Source: Syntrophus aciditrophicus SB (lineage in GTDB: Bacteria > Desulfobacterota > Syntrophia > Syntrophales > Syntrophaceae). From it: DNA of 64,000 nt. Within the stretch, counting starts at the first letter, position 1. Each line of letters opens with the position of its first letter. The stretch is taken from the NCBI RefSeq assembly GCF_000013405.1, contig NC_007759.1, positions 248,001 to 312,000 of the forward strand. The letters are read 5' to 3'. The notes below the pieces were generated by a model that worked only from the letters and a program-made list of their open reading frames with translations, was not told the origin of the DNA and ran no database searches. The position numbers and the translations under genes are program-made. Positions 35,392 to 44,374 of this stretch are shown piece by piece.

Positions 35392-36753
35392 TCAGTCCGG
35401 TGACGAAATCACTTCAGCAAAAAGATCATAATCATCCGCAGCGACGATCCGGCATTGAACCAGGGAGCCAGGCAGGAAGGGCTGCTTCCCGCCTTTTACG
35501 TAGGTAAGGCCGTCGATGTCCGGGGCCTGGCGGCGGCAGCGGCCGATCATGGGATAATCGGGAGACGAACTCGGTCCTTCAATCAGCACCTCCTGAAGGG
35601 AGCCCACCAGAGTCTGGTTGATCTCATGGGAGATGACAGCCTGTTCTTCCATCAGCAGATTGCGCCTGGTCTCTTTCGTTCGTTGCGAGACCTGGCGGGG
35701 GAGCTTTTCTGCCGGAGTCCCTTCTTCGGGCGAATAGGGGAAAACCCCCAGATGATCAAAACGGGTTTCCTGAACAAAGGCGATAAGGCGATGAAACTTG
35801 GCGGGCGTTTCACCGGGGAAGCCTGTGATGAGAGAGGTCCGGAGGGCGAGATCGGGGATGACTGCCCGGGCGCGCTCCAGGCTATTCCGGATCAGGTGGC
35901 TGTCGCCCCGGCGTTTCATGGCCGCGAGGATGTCGTCATCGATGTGCTGGATCGGGACATCCAGGTAGGAACAGATCCGGTCCTGGTTGGCGATGACGTT
36001 CAGCAGTTCATCCGTCAGGCCGGTCGGATAGGTGTAGAGAATGCGAATCCAGGCCAGAGTGTTAAGCCCAGCCAGTTCCCGCAGCAGGAGGGCCAGGGTC
36101 GGTTTCCCTTCCAGATCCCGGCCGTAGGCGGTGGTATCCTGGGCGACGAGGATCAGTTCGCGGACGCCCCGATCCACCAGGTCTTCCGCTTCCCGGAGGA
36201 TGTCCTCGATTGGTCGGCTGCGCGCTTTTCCCCGGAGCCGCGGGATGATGCAGTAGGAACAGCGGTTGGAGCACCCCTCGGCGATCTTGAGGTAGGCGCT
36301 GTACGGGGGCGTGGAAAGAAGACGGGGATGGCCGGCGTCCATGAGAAACAGGGGATTGGTGACGATGACGCGATTCTTCTCTGAATGTTTTCCTTCCATC
36401 AGAACCCGGAGATGGTCCGCAATGTTGGGCACCTCGGAAATTCCCAGGAACAGGTCAACCTCGGGGAGTTCCGCCGCCAGTTCCGCGCCGTATCGCTGGG
36501 GCAGACAGCCGGTGACAATCAGGTGCCGGCATTTGCCCGCTTTCTTCCACTCCGCCAGGCGAAAGATCTCGTCAATGGATTCTTCCCGCGCCGGGAGGAT
36601 GAAGGCGCAGGTGTTAAGCAGCAGGATATCGGCTTCTTCAGGGCCGGATACGATCCGGCAACCCGCCTGTTCCAGCAGGGCGGCCATGACTTCCGAATCG
36701 ATGAGATTCTTCGGGCAGCCGAGGCTGACGATATGGACGGAGGTTTCTCTCAT
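35392..36753 (-). CDS. rimO: Ribosomal protein S12 methylthiotransferase RimO
   Basis: A 453-residue radical SAM enzyme that adds a methylthio group to the conserved Asp of ribosomal protein S12 (rpsL is also in this window). The N-terminal UPF0004 domain has SLGCPKNLIDSE, NTCAF and VTGCLPQR (cluster cysteines). The radical SAM motif is AEGCSNRCSYC, a CxxxCxxC arrangement. TDGLTYV-like DIDGLTYVKGG lies in the C-terminal TRAM domain. Its start overlaps the ftsK stop (ATGA), so it is the last gene of plsC-ftsK-rimO. Confidence 0.96.
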   Translation of the reverse strand: MRETSVHIVSLGCPKNLIDSEVMAALLEQAGCRIVSGPEEADILLLNTCAFILPAREESIDEIFRLAEWKKAGKCRHLIVTGCLPQRYGAELAAELPEVDLFLGISEVPNIADHLRVLMEGKHSEKNRVIVTNPLFLMDAGHPRLLSTPPYSAYLKIAEGCSNRCSYCIIPRLRGKARSRPIEDILREAEDLVDRGVRELILVAQDTTAYGRDLEGKPTLALLLRELAGLNTLAWIRILYTYPTGLTDELLNVIANQDRICSYLDVPIQHIDDDILAAMKRRGDSHLIRNSLERARAVIPDLALRTSLITGFPGETPAKFHRLIAFVQETRFDHLGVFPYSPEEGTPAEKLPRQVSQRTKETRRNLLMEEQAVISHEINQTLVGSLQEVLIEGPSSSPDYPMIGRCRRQAPDIDGLTYVKGGKQPFLPGSLVQCRIVAADDYDLFAEVISSPD

Positions 36754-38951
36754 CGCGGCATCTTTCCGACCAGGACCTTCCGGGGTTTCGCGCCGTCGGA
36801 AGGACCGACGATGCCTTCCGCCTCCATGCGCTCGATGAGGCGGGCGGCCCGGTTGTAGCCGATCTTCATGTAGCGCTGGACCAGGGAAATGGAGGCCTGA
36901 CCAAGATCCGTCACCAGTTCCACGGCTTCGTCGTATTTTTCGTCAAAGTCCTCATCGCCTTTTTCCGCTTCCTTCGAATCCGCGTCCACTTCATACTGGG
37001 AAATGGATTCGTCATAAGTAGGTTGCGCCTGCTGTTTGATGTATTCGGTAATCCGCTCGATCTCCCGGTCGGAGACGAAGGCCCCGTGAATCCGCGTCAT
37101 TCTGGCGGAGCCAGGGGGGATGAAGAGCATGTCCCCGGAGCCCAGCAGGCTTTCCGCGCCCTGCTGGTCGAGGATGGTTCGGGAGTCCACCTTGGAGGAG
37201 ACCTGGAAGGAGATGCGCGTGGGGAAGTTCGCTTTGATCAGGCCGGTGATGACGTCCACGGAGGGGCGCTGTGTCGCAAGCATGAGATGGATGCCTGCCG
37301 CCCGGGCCATCTGGGCCAGCCGGGTCAGGGAATCCTCCACGTTTTTCTGGGCGACCATCATGAGGTCCGCCAGTTCATCGATGATAATGACGATGTAGGG
37401 CAACTTTGAGGGCGAATCCTGCGAAACCTGTCCGGATGGCATCAGTCCGGGCAGGGGCTGCTGTTGAGGAACGGCAGGGACCGCCTTGTTGTAGGAGTCG
37501 ATGTTCTTGACGCCGGCCGCCGCGATCAACTGGTAACGCCGCTCCATTTCCTCCACTGCCCACTTGAGAACCTGAGCCGCCTTCTTGGGATTCACCACCA
37601 CGGGATGGAGGAGATGGGGGATGCCTTCATAGGAGGACAGCTCCAGCCGTTTGGGATCGATCATGAGAAACTTGACCTCCTCCGGCGCGGCCTTGAGCAG
37701 GATGCTGCAGATCATGGCGTTGAGGGAAACGCTTTTTCCCGAGCCGGTCGTCCCGGCGATGAGCAGATGGGGCATGCGGGTCAGGTCCGTGACCATCGGG
37801 ACGCCGACGATATCCTTGCCCAGGGCGATGGGAAGGACCAGGCGGGATTCCTGGAAGGCATCGCTGTCCAGAACTTCCCGGAGATAAACGGTTTCCCTGT
37901 TGCCGTTGGGGATTTCGATGCCCACGGCGGCCTTTCCGGGGATCGGAGCCATGATCCGGATGCTGGGCGCCTTCAGGGCGAGGGCGAGGTCGTCGGAAAG
38001 GGTCGTGATCCGATTGATCTTGACCCCCGGCGCCGGTTCCAGTTCGTAGAGGGTCACGACAGGGCCGGGCTGAACTTCCACGACTTTCCCCTCCACGCCG
38101 AAATCGGCCAGAGTCTTCTCCACAGTCCGGGAATTGGCCAGCAGGGCGTCTTTCCTGATCTTCGTATCCTTCCGCTCCTTGAAGTCAAGGAGCGAGAGCG
38201 GCGGCAGCGTGTAAGCCCCCCGGTGCGGAGGATGGATCGGGAGAGCCGGTTCCGGTGGCGGCTCTTTTGCCGTTGCCGTTTGAGATACCGTTTTCTGCGT
38301 GCTGATGCGCGGGGATTTTTCTTTCTTTTCGGCCAGGAGGGGTTTCCCTTTCCGGAACAGACGCATCAGGGCCTGCCCACCGGCTGTCATCCCCGCCTTC
38401 AGATGGTTTCCCGTAGACAGAAGCGAGAAACGGAAGAGGATCATCAGGGAAAGGGTCAGGGTAACGAAGAGCAGAATAAAGGCTCCCGCGGAACCGAACC
38501 AGGACGACAGCAGACTCGTCAGCCCCTCACCCAGCAGTCCACCGGATCGGAGCGAAACGCCAAAGATGAAAAATTCCGGAGCCAGAAGAGAAAGAAGTCC
38601 GCAGAAAGCCGTCATCACGGCGAGGAATCCGAAGACGCCCGCTTTTCCCGATTTGATGTCCGGCCGGATAAAATGCAGGACGGATATCAGCAGCAGGCCG
38701 GCGGGCAGCAGAAAAATTCCCAGGCCGAACAGCCGGATCAGGGTGTCGGCAAGATAAGAGCCGAATCGGCCGATGAGATTATGGACCGGACCTTCCGTGG
38801 GGACGAAGTGGGTGAAGGAGGGATCCTGTGGAGACCAGGAGAAAAGACACAGGAGAAGAAAAAGGGCCGCGGTCAGACTGATGACGCCATGAATTTCATG
38901 GTTCCATGAGGAACGGGAGGGCTTATTATGATTCGAAGAATTATTTTTCAT
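36750..38951 (-). CDS. ftsK: DNA translocase FtsK
   Basis: A 733-residue hexameric motor that moves chromosome dimers to the division septum. The N-terminal 190 residues hold about four membrane helices. A short proline-rich linker follows. The motor shows LIAGTTGSGKSVSLNAMI (Walker A), YIVIIIDELADLMMVA (Walker B) and LATQRPSVDVITGLIKANFP (in part). The C-terminal winged-helix gamma domain is present (YMKIGYNRAARLIERMEAEG), as needed to read KOPS sites. It overlaps plsC upstream and rimO downstream by four bases each. Confidence 0.96.
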   Translation of the reverse strand: MKNNSSNHNKPSRSSWNHEIHGVISLTAALFLLLCLFSWSPQDPSFTHFVPTEGPVHNLIGRFGSYLADTLIRLFGLGIFLLPAGLLLISVLHFIRPDIKSGKAGVFGFLAVMTAFCGLLSLLAPEFFIFGVSLRSGGLLGEGLTSLLSSWFGSAGAFILLFVTLTLSLMILFRFSLLSTGNHLKAGMTAGGQALMRLFRKGKPLLAEKKEKSPRISTQKTVSQTATAKEPPPEPALPIHPPHRGAYTLPPLSLLDFKERKDTKIRKDALLANSRTVEKTLADFGVEGKVVEVQPGPVVTLYELEPAPGVKINRITTLSDDLALALKAPSIRIMAPIPGKAAVGIEIPNGNRETVYLREVLDSDAFQESRLVLPIALGKDIVGVPMVTDLTRMPHLLIAGTTGSGKSVSLNAMICSILLKAAPEEVKFLMIDPKRLELSSYEGIPHLLHPVVVNPKKAAQVLKWAVEEMERRYQLIAAAGVKNIDSYNKAVPAVPQQQPLPGLMPSGQVSQDSPSKLPYIVIIIDELADLMMVAQKNVEDSLTRLAQMARAAGIHLMLATQRPSVDVITGLIKANFPTRISFQVSSKVDSRTILDQQGAESLLGSGDMLFIPPGSARMTRIHGAFVSDREIERITEYIKQQAQPTYDESISQYEVDADSKEAEKGDEDFDEKYDEAVELVTDLGQASISLVQRYMKIGYNRAARLIERMEAEGIVGPSDGAKPRKVLVGKMPR

Positions 38952-39712
38952 GGATCTATCCTGGAGGTGTCAGTGCATCTCCCGTTGGGATGGATGCCGG
39001 CGGAAATCTGATATTTCCGGTAGTTGCCGACGATGGTGTTGCGCACTTCGTCAATAAGCTGCTGGCGGGTTTCAATCGTGTAGCCACTGACATCGATGGG
39101 CTTGTCGATGATCACCCTGATTTCGCCAGGCGTGATCTTCAGGGAGCGCTTTGGCATGACGGCGCTGGTGCCGATGATCGTGATCGGAATAATGGGGACT
39201 CCGGCCTGGATCGCCAGATGGAATGTCCCCTGTTTGAACCGTTGGATCGTTCCATCGCTGCTTCTTGTCCCTTCGGGGAAGGTCATGACGGAATGCCCCT
39301 TTCGAATGATATGCGCCGCCTCTTCCATGCTTTTCAAGGCGCTGTCATGATTTCTCCGGTCAATGGGAATGTAACCCGCATTCCGCATGGCGGCGCCGAA
39401 CAGGGGGATCCTGAAGAGTTCCTTTTTGGCAATCCAGCGGAACGGAACAGGCACGCTGGCCAGGGCGACCAGGGTGTCCACGTCACTCTGGTGATTGGCT
39501 GCAAAGATTTGAGGACCGTCGATAAGAACGTTGTGGCGGCCGTATATCTTGACGGGAATATGGGAAAGAGAAAGCAGAATCCTCGCCCAGAGCCGGGCGA
39601 GTTTGTGAATGCGGTTTTCTCCCGCGCCGAGGAGGGAGAAGACCACAGCCCAGAAGCACAGGACCGCCGTGATGGACACCCCCACAAGAATCAGCAGAAT
39701 CGAACGGATCAT
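38948..39712 (-). CDS. plsC: 1-acyl-glycerol-3-phosphate acyltransferase
   Basis: A 254-residue membrane enzyme that makes phosphatidic acid from lysophosphatidic acid. It has an N-terminal hydrophobic anchor (about 5-28), the catalytic NHQSDVD (HX4D) box and the substrate motif FPEGTRS, with GTFHLAIQAGVPIIPI after it. Length is typical. First gene of the tightly overlapping plsC-ftsK-rimO operon. Confidence 0.93.
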   Translation of the reverse strand: MIRSILLILVGVSITAVLCFWAVVFSLLGAGENRIHKLARLWARILLSLSHIPVKIYGRHNVLIDGPQIFAANHQSDVDTLVALASVPVPFRWIAKKELFRIPLFGAAMRNAGYIPIDRRNHDSALKSMEEAAHIIRKGHSVMTFPEGTRSSDGTIQRFKQGTFHLAIQAGVPIIPITIIGTSAVMPKRSLKITPGEIRVIIDKPIDVSGYTIETRQQLIDEVRNTIVGNYRKYQISAGIHPNGRCTDTSRIDP

Positions 39713-40153
39713 GATCTCTTTCCCTGTTTGGCGATCAGAATGAATCCTTCGGAATATCCTTGATCAGGAAAACAGTCTGTTATTATTTCCTGTTTATTCA
39801 TACATAAGACCTCATTTTACAGGCTCTTTCCTCTACTTGATAATCCCGGTGAAGTCAATCAGGAATACCTCGGTGCCGCCCTTTCAGCAGGATTTCAAGG
39901 CAAGAAATTCATTGACAAACCTTCCTCATGATAATAGCATCGGTCGCCCATTGGCAACAGAATCAGCTTGGCATATTACAGTGCGATTATCGGACATGGA
40001 AACAGGGACAGACAGGAAAACTGGACGGGAAACCGTCGGCCGTTTCCCAGGTGACGCGGTGCAGGGTATCGGGGAGGATGCCCCGGCCGGTATCCTTGAA
40101 CGGGTGTCCGGGACGGTGGAAACGGCAGCTCGCCGGAAGCAGATCAGGGCCCT
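39713..40153. other. Divergent intergenic region with no supported gene
   Basis: This lies between leftward plsC and the rightward DUF4416 operon. The right half holds a good promoter (39912-39940). A 106-codon frame at 39837-40157 and an overlapping frame in another register look like non-coding shadow and are not called. Confidence 0.5.
39912..39940 (+). promoter_or_regulatory. Sigma-70 promoter of the DUF4416-yicC-gmk operon
   Basis: A perfect TTGACA (39912-39917), 17 nt and TAGCAT (39935-39940) point rightward. The predicted leader to the first gene is about 205 nt. Confidence 0.55.
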
Positions 40154-40687
40154 ATGAGTCGGCCAAAGGCTGCGGAACCGGTCAAGCTGATCATGAGTCT
40201 GTTCGCGGTCGGACCGGATGTTCTGCGCGACGTCCTTGCCCGTCTGATCGAGACTTACGGGATGACGGATTTCATCAGCGGGCGGCTTCCTTTCGAGTAT
40301 ACATCCTATTACGCACCGGAAATGGGACCTTCGCTGCTGCGGCGTTTTGTGTCTTTCGAAAAACTCATCCGACCGGAATGCCTGCCCGATGTCAAGAATC
40401 TGACCAATGAGCTGGAGGAGCGGTTTGCCGTGGAAGGGCGCAGAACGGTCAATATAGATCCCGGTTATATCGCCCAGGCCCATCTGATTCTGGCCACGGG
40501 AAAGGGATACACCCACCGGCCTTATCTTCGGGATGGAATTTACGCCGACCTGACCCTGATGTTCAGTCATAAAACCTTTCGAACGCTTCCCTGGACTTAT
40601 CCCGATTACGCGGAAAAATCCTGTATTGAAATGTTCAATAAGATCCGGGCAAGGTATGTCGAGCAGTTAAAGGAGCTGAAAGGCTGA
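40154..40687 (+). CDS. DUF4416 family protein
   Basis: A 177-residue protein with the DUF4416 features LIMSLFAVGPDVL near the start, YYAPEMGPSLLRRFVSFE in the middle, and VNIDPGYIAQAHLILATGKG followed by YLRDGIYADLTLMF. Function is unknown; the family is common in deltaproteobacteria and similar lineages and often precedes yicC. It is the first gene of the operon running to rlmB. Confidence 0.88.
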   Translation: MSRPKAAEPVKLIMSLFAVGPDVLRDVLARLIETYGMTDFISGRLPFEYTSYYAPEMGPSLLRRFVSFEKLIRPECLPDVKNLTNELEERFAVEGRRTVNIDPGYIAQAHLILATGKGYTHRPYLRDGIYADLTLMFSHKTFRTLPWTYPDYAEKSCIEMFNKIRARYVEQLKELKG

Positions 40688-40782
40688 AGTTGCACGCGGT
40701 CAAAAAGGAGCGCGGCGGCGGGGTTGACGCAGCCCTTCCGCATTGCATCAGCGATGAATTTTGAAGGATGGGGTGAAAAGTT

Positions 40783-41667
40783 ATGATCAGCAGCATGACC
40801 GGTTACGGAAGGGCGGAATCCACAGAGGAGGAGAAAAAGGTCGTGGTTGAGATGAGATCGCTCAATCATCGGTATCTGGAAGTTTCCCTGCGGCTGCCGA
40901 ACCTCTTTCTTCCCCTGGAGATGGAGATCAAGAGAAAAATCGGTGAGCATTTTTTCCGGGGACGGATCGATGTCAGCATTAAGATGGATTCAGACATCTG
41001 GACCGGAAATGGTGAAAGGTATACCCTCAATCTGCCGCTGATAAAAAATTATCATTCTCTGCTTGGGGAAATGAAAAAGGAACTGGATCTTACAGAAGAG
41101 ATTACACTGGGCATGCTGTCGCGCTTCAAGGATGTCTTCATCCCGGTGGAAACGGTTCCCGATCTGGAGGCCAGCTGGGCAAGGGTGGAGCCGATCTTCA
41201 ATGAAGCGATGGCCAACCTGGAGACCATGCGGAAGAAGGAAGGCGATATTCTCTATCGCGACTTGATGGTACGGATCGGACTGATCCGGAACTCCCTTGA
41301 GGAAATCATCAAAAGAACGCCCGTGCTTCTTGAGGAATATCACTCGCGTCTGGCAGCCCGGGTTCGGGAATTGACAAACGGCCTGGTGGTCGATGAGGCG
41401 CGCCTGGCACAGGAAGTGGCGGTAATGGCGGAACGGAGCGATATTACGGAAGAAACCGTTCGCTTCCGCAGCCATCTCGAACAGTTTGAAACGATGATGA
41501 ACAGCAAGGAAGCTGTGGGACGGAAGATCGATTTTCTCATTCAGGAAATGGGAAGGGAGATCAATACAATCGGATCCAAGAGCAGTGATGCCCTGATTTC
41601 CCGGCAGGTTATCGAAATCAAGAGTGAACTGGCGAAACTGAGAGAGCAGGTGCAGAATATTGAATAA
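40783..41667 (+). CDS. yicC: YicC-family endoribonuclease
   Basis: A 294-residue YicC/YloC protein. The N-terminus MISSMTGYGRAE, LNHRYLEVSLRLP, and the C-terminal RKIDFLIQEMGREINTIGSKS and EIKSELAKLREQVQNIE are diagnostic. Family members are reported endoribonucleases acting on small RNAs. It is followed at once by gmk, the usual arrangement; the gmk start overlaps its stop. Confidence 0.95.
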   Translation: MISSMTGYGRAESTEEEKKVVVEMRSLNHRYLEVSLRLPNLFLPLEMEIKRKIGEHFFRGRIDVSIKMDSDIWTGNGERYTLNLPLIKNYHSLLGEMKKELDLTEEITLGMLSRFKDVFIPVETVPDLEASWARVEPIFNEAMANLETMRKKEGDILYRDLMVRIGLIRNSLEEIIKRTPVLLEEYHSRLAARVRELTNGLVVDEARLAQEVAVMAERSDITEETVRFRSHLEQFETMMNSKEAVGRKIDFLIQEMGREINTIGSKSSDALISRQVIEIKSELAKLREQVQNIE

Positions 41668-42283
41668 AGCGGGTCAGGAAGCAAGAGGGTTTTTCATCGT
41701 TCTTTCCGCGGCATCGGGCACGGGAAAGACGTCGATACGCCGGATTTTTCTTGAACGGTGTCCCGAGGTGCAATTTTCCGTTTCCTACACGACCAGAACG
41801 GCCCGGCCGGGAGAGGTGGACGGTCAGGATTACTTTTTCGTTACGGAGACGGATTTTCGGGAGCGGATTGATCAGGGTGAATTCGCCGAATGGGAAGAGA
41901 ACTACGGTCGTTACTACGGGACGTCGGGAAAAGTGATGACCCGGGTTCTGGAGCAGGGACGCGACATGATCCTGGATATCGAACCGAGAGGGGCAAAGAC
42001 ATTGAAAAAGAACTACCAGGGTGGTATCTATGTCTTTGTTTTGCCTCCCTCTTTGGCAGAGCTGAAGGCGCGGCTGCGGAAAAGGGGGGAATCGGAAGCC
42101 GAAATCAGGAAACGCCTCGATAAGGTCCGGGAGGAGATTGCGGAAGCCCGTGGTTACGATTATGTCATTTTCAATGATTCGCTGGAAAAGGCGGTCGAAC
42201 GTCTCCAGGTGATTTATCAGGCCGAAAAAAGTCGAGCTTCGAGAATGAGTAAACAGATTCAGGGTGTTCTGGATTCTGAGTAA
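41660..42283 (+). CDS. gmk: Guanylate kinase
   Basis: A 207-residue kinase that phosphorylates GMP to GDP. P-loop SAASGTGKTS, with Ala where GPSG is common, then the GMP-binding SYTTRTARPGEVDGQDYFF and EWEENYGRYYGT. It begins with TTG at 41660, overlapping the yicC stop by 8 nt. No ATG or GTG lies before the P-loop, so TTG is the likely start. Confidence 0.95.
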   Translation: MNKAGQEARGFFIVLSAASGTGKTSIRRIFLERCPEVQFSVSYTTRTARPGEVDGQDYFFVTETDFRERIDQGEFAEWEENYGRYYGTSGKVMTRVLEQGRDMILDIEPRGAKTLKKNYQGGIYVFVLPPSLAELKARLRKRGESEAEIRKRLDKVREEIAEARGYDYVIFNDSLEKAVERLQVIYQAEKSRASRMSKQIQGVLDSE

Positions 42284-42328
42284 ATATAAACATAAGCAGG
42301 AAATATTTTTCAGGGAGGCCTGTTCAAC

Positions 42329-42604
42329 ATGGCAAGAATTACTGTTGAAGATGCTTTAAAGGTTGCAGGGAATCGTTTCGCACTGGTTTTGCTGGCCGTG
42401 CAGAGGTCCAAGCAGCTTTTGAGGGGTGCCAGACCGTTGACCAACGTTCGCAACAACAGGGAGATTGTCGCGGCACTTCGGGAAATTGCGGATAACAAGG
42501 TTTATTTCTCTCATCCGGAATATCTGATGGGGGCCAAGGAAGATTTCAAGCTCATCGCGGACGATACGACGGAATTTATCGGTGACGAAGACTATGTCGA
42601 ATAA
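42329..42604 (+). CDS. rpoZ: RNA polymerase omega subunit
   Basis: A 91-residue omega subunit: MARITVEDALKVAGNRFALV at the start, the RSKQL motif, then REIVAALREIADNKVYF. It helps assemble and stabilise the beta-prime subunit, encoded at 58953-63098. It lies between gmk and pyrF; its last codons overlap the pyrF start. Confidence 0.95.
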   Translation: MARITVEDALKVAGNRFALVLLAVQRSKQLLRGARPLTNVRNNREIVAALREIADNKVYFSHPEYLMGAKEDFKLIADDTTEFIGDEDYVE

Positions 42605-43337
42605 GGAGTCATTGGAGAAGCTTATTTTCGCCCTGGATATGGGGGGCGGACTGGATGATGTCATGTCCTGGGTGCGGCGTCTTGCGGGCCATGTCGGGGT
42701 ATTCAAGGTCGGCAAGGAGGCCTTTACCCGTTTCGGCCCACAACTTGTTCAGAGTATTCAGGAAACAGGATCGCGGGTTTTCCTGGATCTCAAGTTTCAT
42801 GATATCCCCAATACGGTAGCCAGGGCCGCGGAAGGGGCAGTGGAGCTGGGGGTCGCCATGTTCAACGTCCATGCTCTGGGCGGGATGAGCATGATGACCG
42901 AGACTGTCGAATCCGTGAAGAAGATGGCTGGGCGCCGGGAACTGCCCATGCCCCTGATTCTCGGGGTTACGGTTTTGACCAGCCTCAATGATGAGGATCT
43001 TCAGCGGCTTGGTTTTACCTGTACAACGGGAGAGCTGGTCCTGAGACTGGCGCGCATGGCGCAGGATGCCGGCCTGTCCGGCGTTGTGGCTTCGGCGCAG
43101 GATGTTGAAGCCATCAGAGCGGCCTGCGGCAAAGACTTTGTGATCGTAACCCCCGGAATCCGTGGACTGGCCCGGGTTGCCGGTGATGATCAGAAACGCG
43201 TCCTCACGGCTGAAGAAGCTGTCCGGCGGGGATCGGATTATCTGGTGATCGGCAGGCCCATCCGTACAGCGGAAGACCCTGTGGCTGCGGCGGATGACTT
43301 CTGCCGGGAAATCGCACGGGGGCTGAGTGCAAGATAA
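42594..43337 (+). CDS. pyrF: Orotidine 5'-phosphate decarboxylase
   Basis: A 247-residue TIM-barrel enzyme making UMP from OMP. It shows LIFALDMGGG, VFKVGKEAF, the catalytic FLDLKFHDIPNTV (K and paired Asp), VTVLTSL, VTPGIRG and DYLVIGRPIR. ATG at 42594 overlaps the rpoZ end by 11 nt; a GTG at 42582 is possible. Confidence 0.95.
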   Translation: MSNKESLEKLIFALDMGGGLDDVMSWVRRLAGHVGVFKVGKEAFTRFGPQLVQSIQETGSRVFLDLKFHDIPNTVARAAEGAVELGVAMFNVHALGGMSMMTETVESVKKMAGRRELPMPLILGVTVLTSLNDEDLQRLGFTCTTGELVLRLARMAQDAGLSGVVASAQDVEAIRAACGKDFVIVTPGIRGLARVAGDDQKRVLTAEEAVRRGSDYLVIGRPIRTAEDPVAAADDFCREIARGLSAR

Positions 43338-43367
43338 CCCCATGATACCTGAGCGACAGAGACGGCC

Positions 43368-44117
43368 ATGGAGGTGATTTACGGCGTCAATCCTTTAAGA
43401 GAAGCGCTGATCAGCGGTGGAGAAGGAGTGACGAGAATTGTAGTCGCCCGGGGCCGGAGTGAGTCGTCGATCAGCGAGATTCGGACCCTGGCGAAGCAGC
43501 GGGGGATTCCTGTGGAGATCCGGGAGCGGTCGTTTCTGGACGACCTGGCCGGTCATGCCTCTCACCAGGGTGTCCTTGGTGTCTGCACGGCTTATCGCTA
43601 CCAGGATCTGGATGCCGTGATTGCCAACCGTCATCCCTCCTGTCCTTACGATCTGGTGCTTATTCTGGATGGAATTCTGGATCCTCATAACCTGGGGGCG
43701 CTCATCCGGAGCGCTCACTGCTTCGGAGCCAACGGCATTATTCTGCCCGAGCGCCGTGCGGCTTCCGTGACAGGAACCGTCATCAAAACATCCGCCGGCG
43801 CCGCCCGTCATATTCCCATAGCCCGGGTTGCCAATCTTGCCCGTGCCCTTGACGAACTGAAAACAAAAGGGTTCTGGATTTTCGGCGCTGATGCGCGTGC
43901 AGATCAGTCTGTATCCGACCCTGATTACCAAGGCGCCGTGGGTCTGGTCATGGGGGGGGAAAGCAAAGGCCTGAGGCCGCTGATCCGGAAGAAATGCGAC
44001 GATTTGATCTCCATTCCCATGCTGGGTAAAATCGATTCGCTGAACGTCTCTGTATCTGGAGGGATCATTCTCCATGAGATCCGGAGAAAAAACTGTCCGT
44101 TATCATTCACGACCTGA
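43368..44117 (+). CDS. rlmB: 23S rRNA (guanosine-2'-O)-methyltransferase RlmB
   Basis: A 249-residue SPOUT enzyme that methylates the ribose of a conserved G in 23S rRNA. The N-terminal substrate-binding part begins VIYGVNPLREAL. Catalytic motifs are LILDGILDPHNLGALIRSA, LVMGGESKGLRPL and IDSLNVSVSGGIILHE (motif 3, with SVSGG in place of the usual NVSVA). Last gene of the DUF4416-to-rlmB operon; 30 nt after pyrF. Confidence 0.92.
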   Translation: MEVIYGVNPLREALISGGEGVTRIVVARGRSESSISEIRTLAKQRGIPVEIRERSFLDDLAGHASHQGVLGVCTAYRYQDLDAVIANRHPSCPYDLVLILDGILDPHNLGALIRSAHCFGANGIILPERRAASVTGTVIKTSAGAARHIPIARVANLARALDELKTKGFWIFGADARADQSVSDPDYQGAVGLVMGGESKGLRPLIRKKCDDLISIPMLGKIDSLNVSVSGGIILHEIRRKNCPLSFTT

Positions 44118-44374
44118 TTTCAAGTACGGATCAGAGATGAAACCAGGGTGGCAAGAGGGGTAAACACAGGCGTATTGAAGCGTGCGTAGAGGAGCTTCCG
44201 GCGAAGCCGTCTCAGAATGTGCTGGGGTAATGAATTGAAACAAGAGAAAGATTCCAGAGTGACGTAAGATTTATTGCCGTTGTCTTGAGCGAAGGGGCAC
44301 TTTCCCGGGATGCCTGGATCCAGGGAAGGGCAGAGGTTTTTGCCGGCCAGTCATGACCGGAAGGAGTTGTTGCC
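44118..44374. other. Intergenic region before pilC
   Basis: 257 nt with no supported gene. It was examined for a c-di-GMP riboswitch because pilus genes sometimes carry one; the conserved core is not present. A short palindrome (CCTGGATCCAGG) lies near 44325. Confidence 0.4.

Noticed and set aside
37464-38909. A 481-codon open frame antisense to ftsK
   Set aside because: Low-complexity, charged translation with no domain pattern; ftsK is unambiguous on the other strand.
39837-40157. 106-codon frame before the DUF4416 gene
   Set aside because: It spans the predicted promoter and reads as random sequence, with another open register overlapping it.
44118-44374. c-di-GMP riboswitch before pilC
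   Set aside because: Some GA-rich similarity, but the conserved GEMM core and tetraloop receptor are absent.
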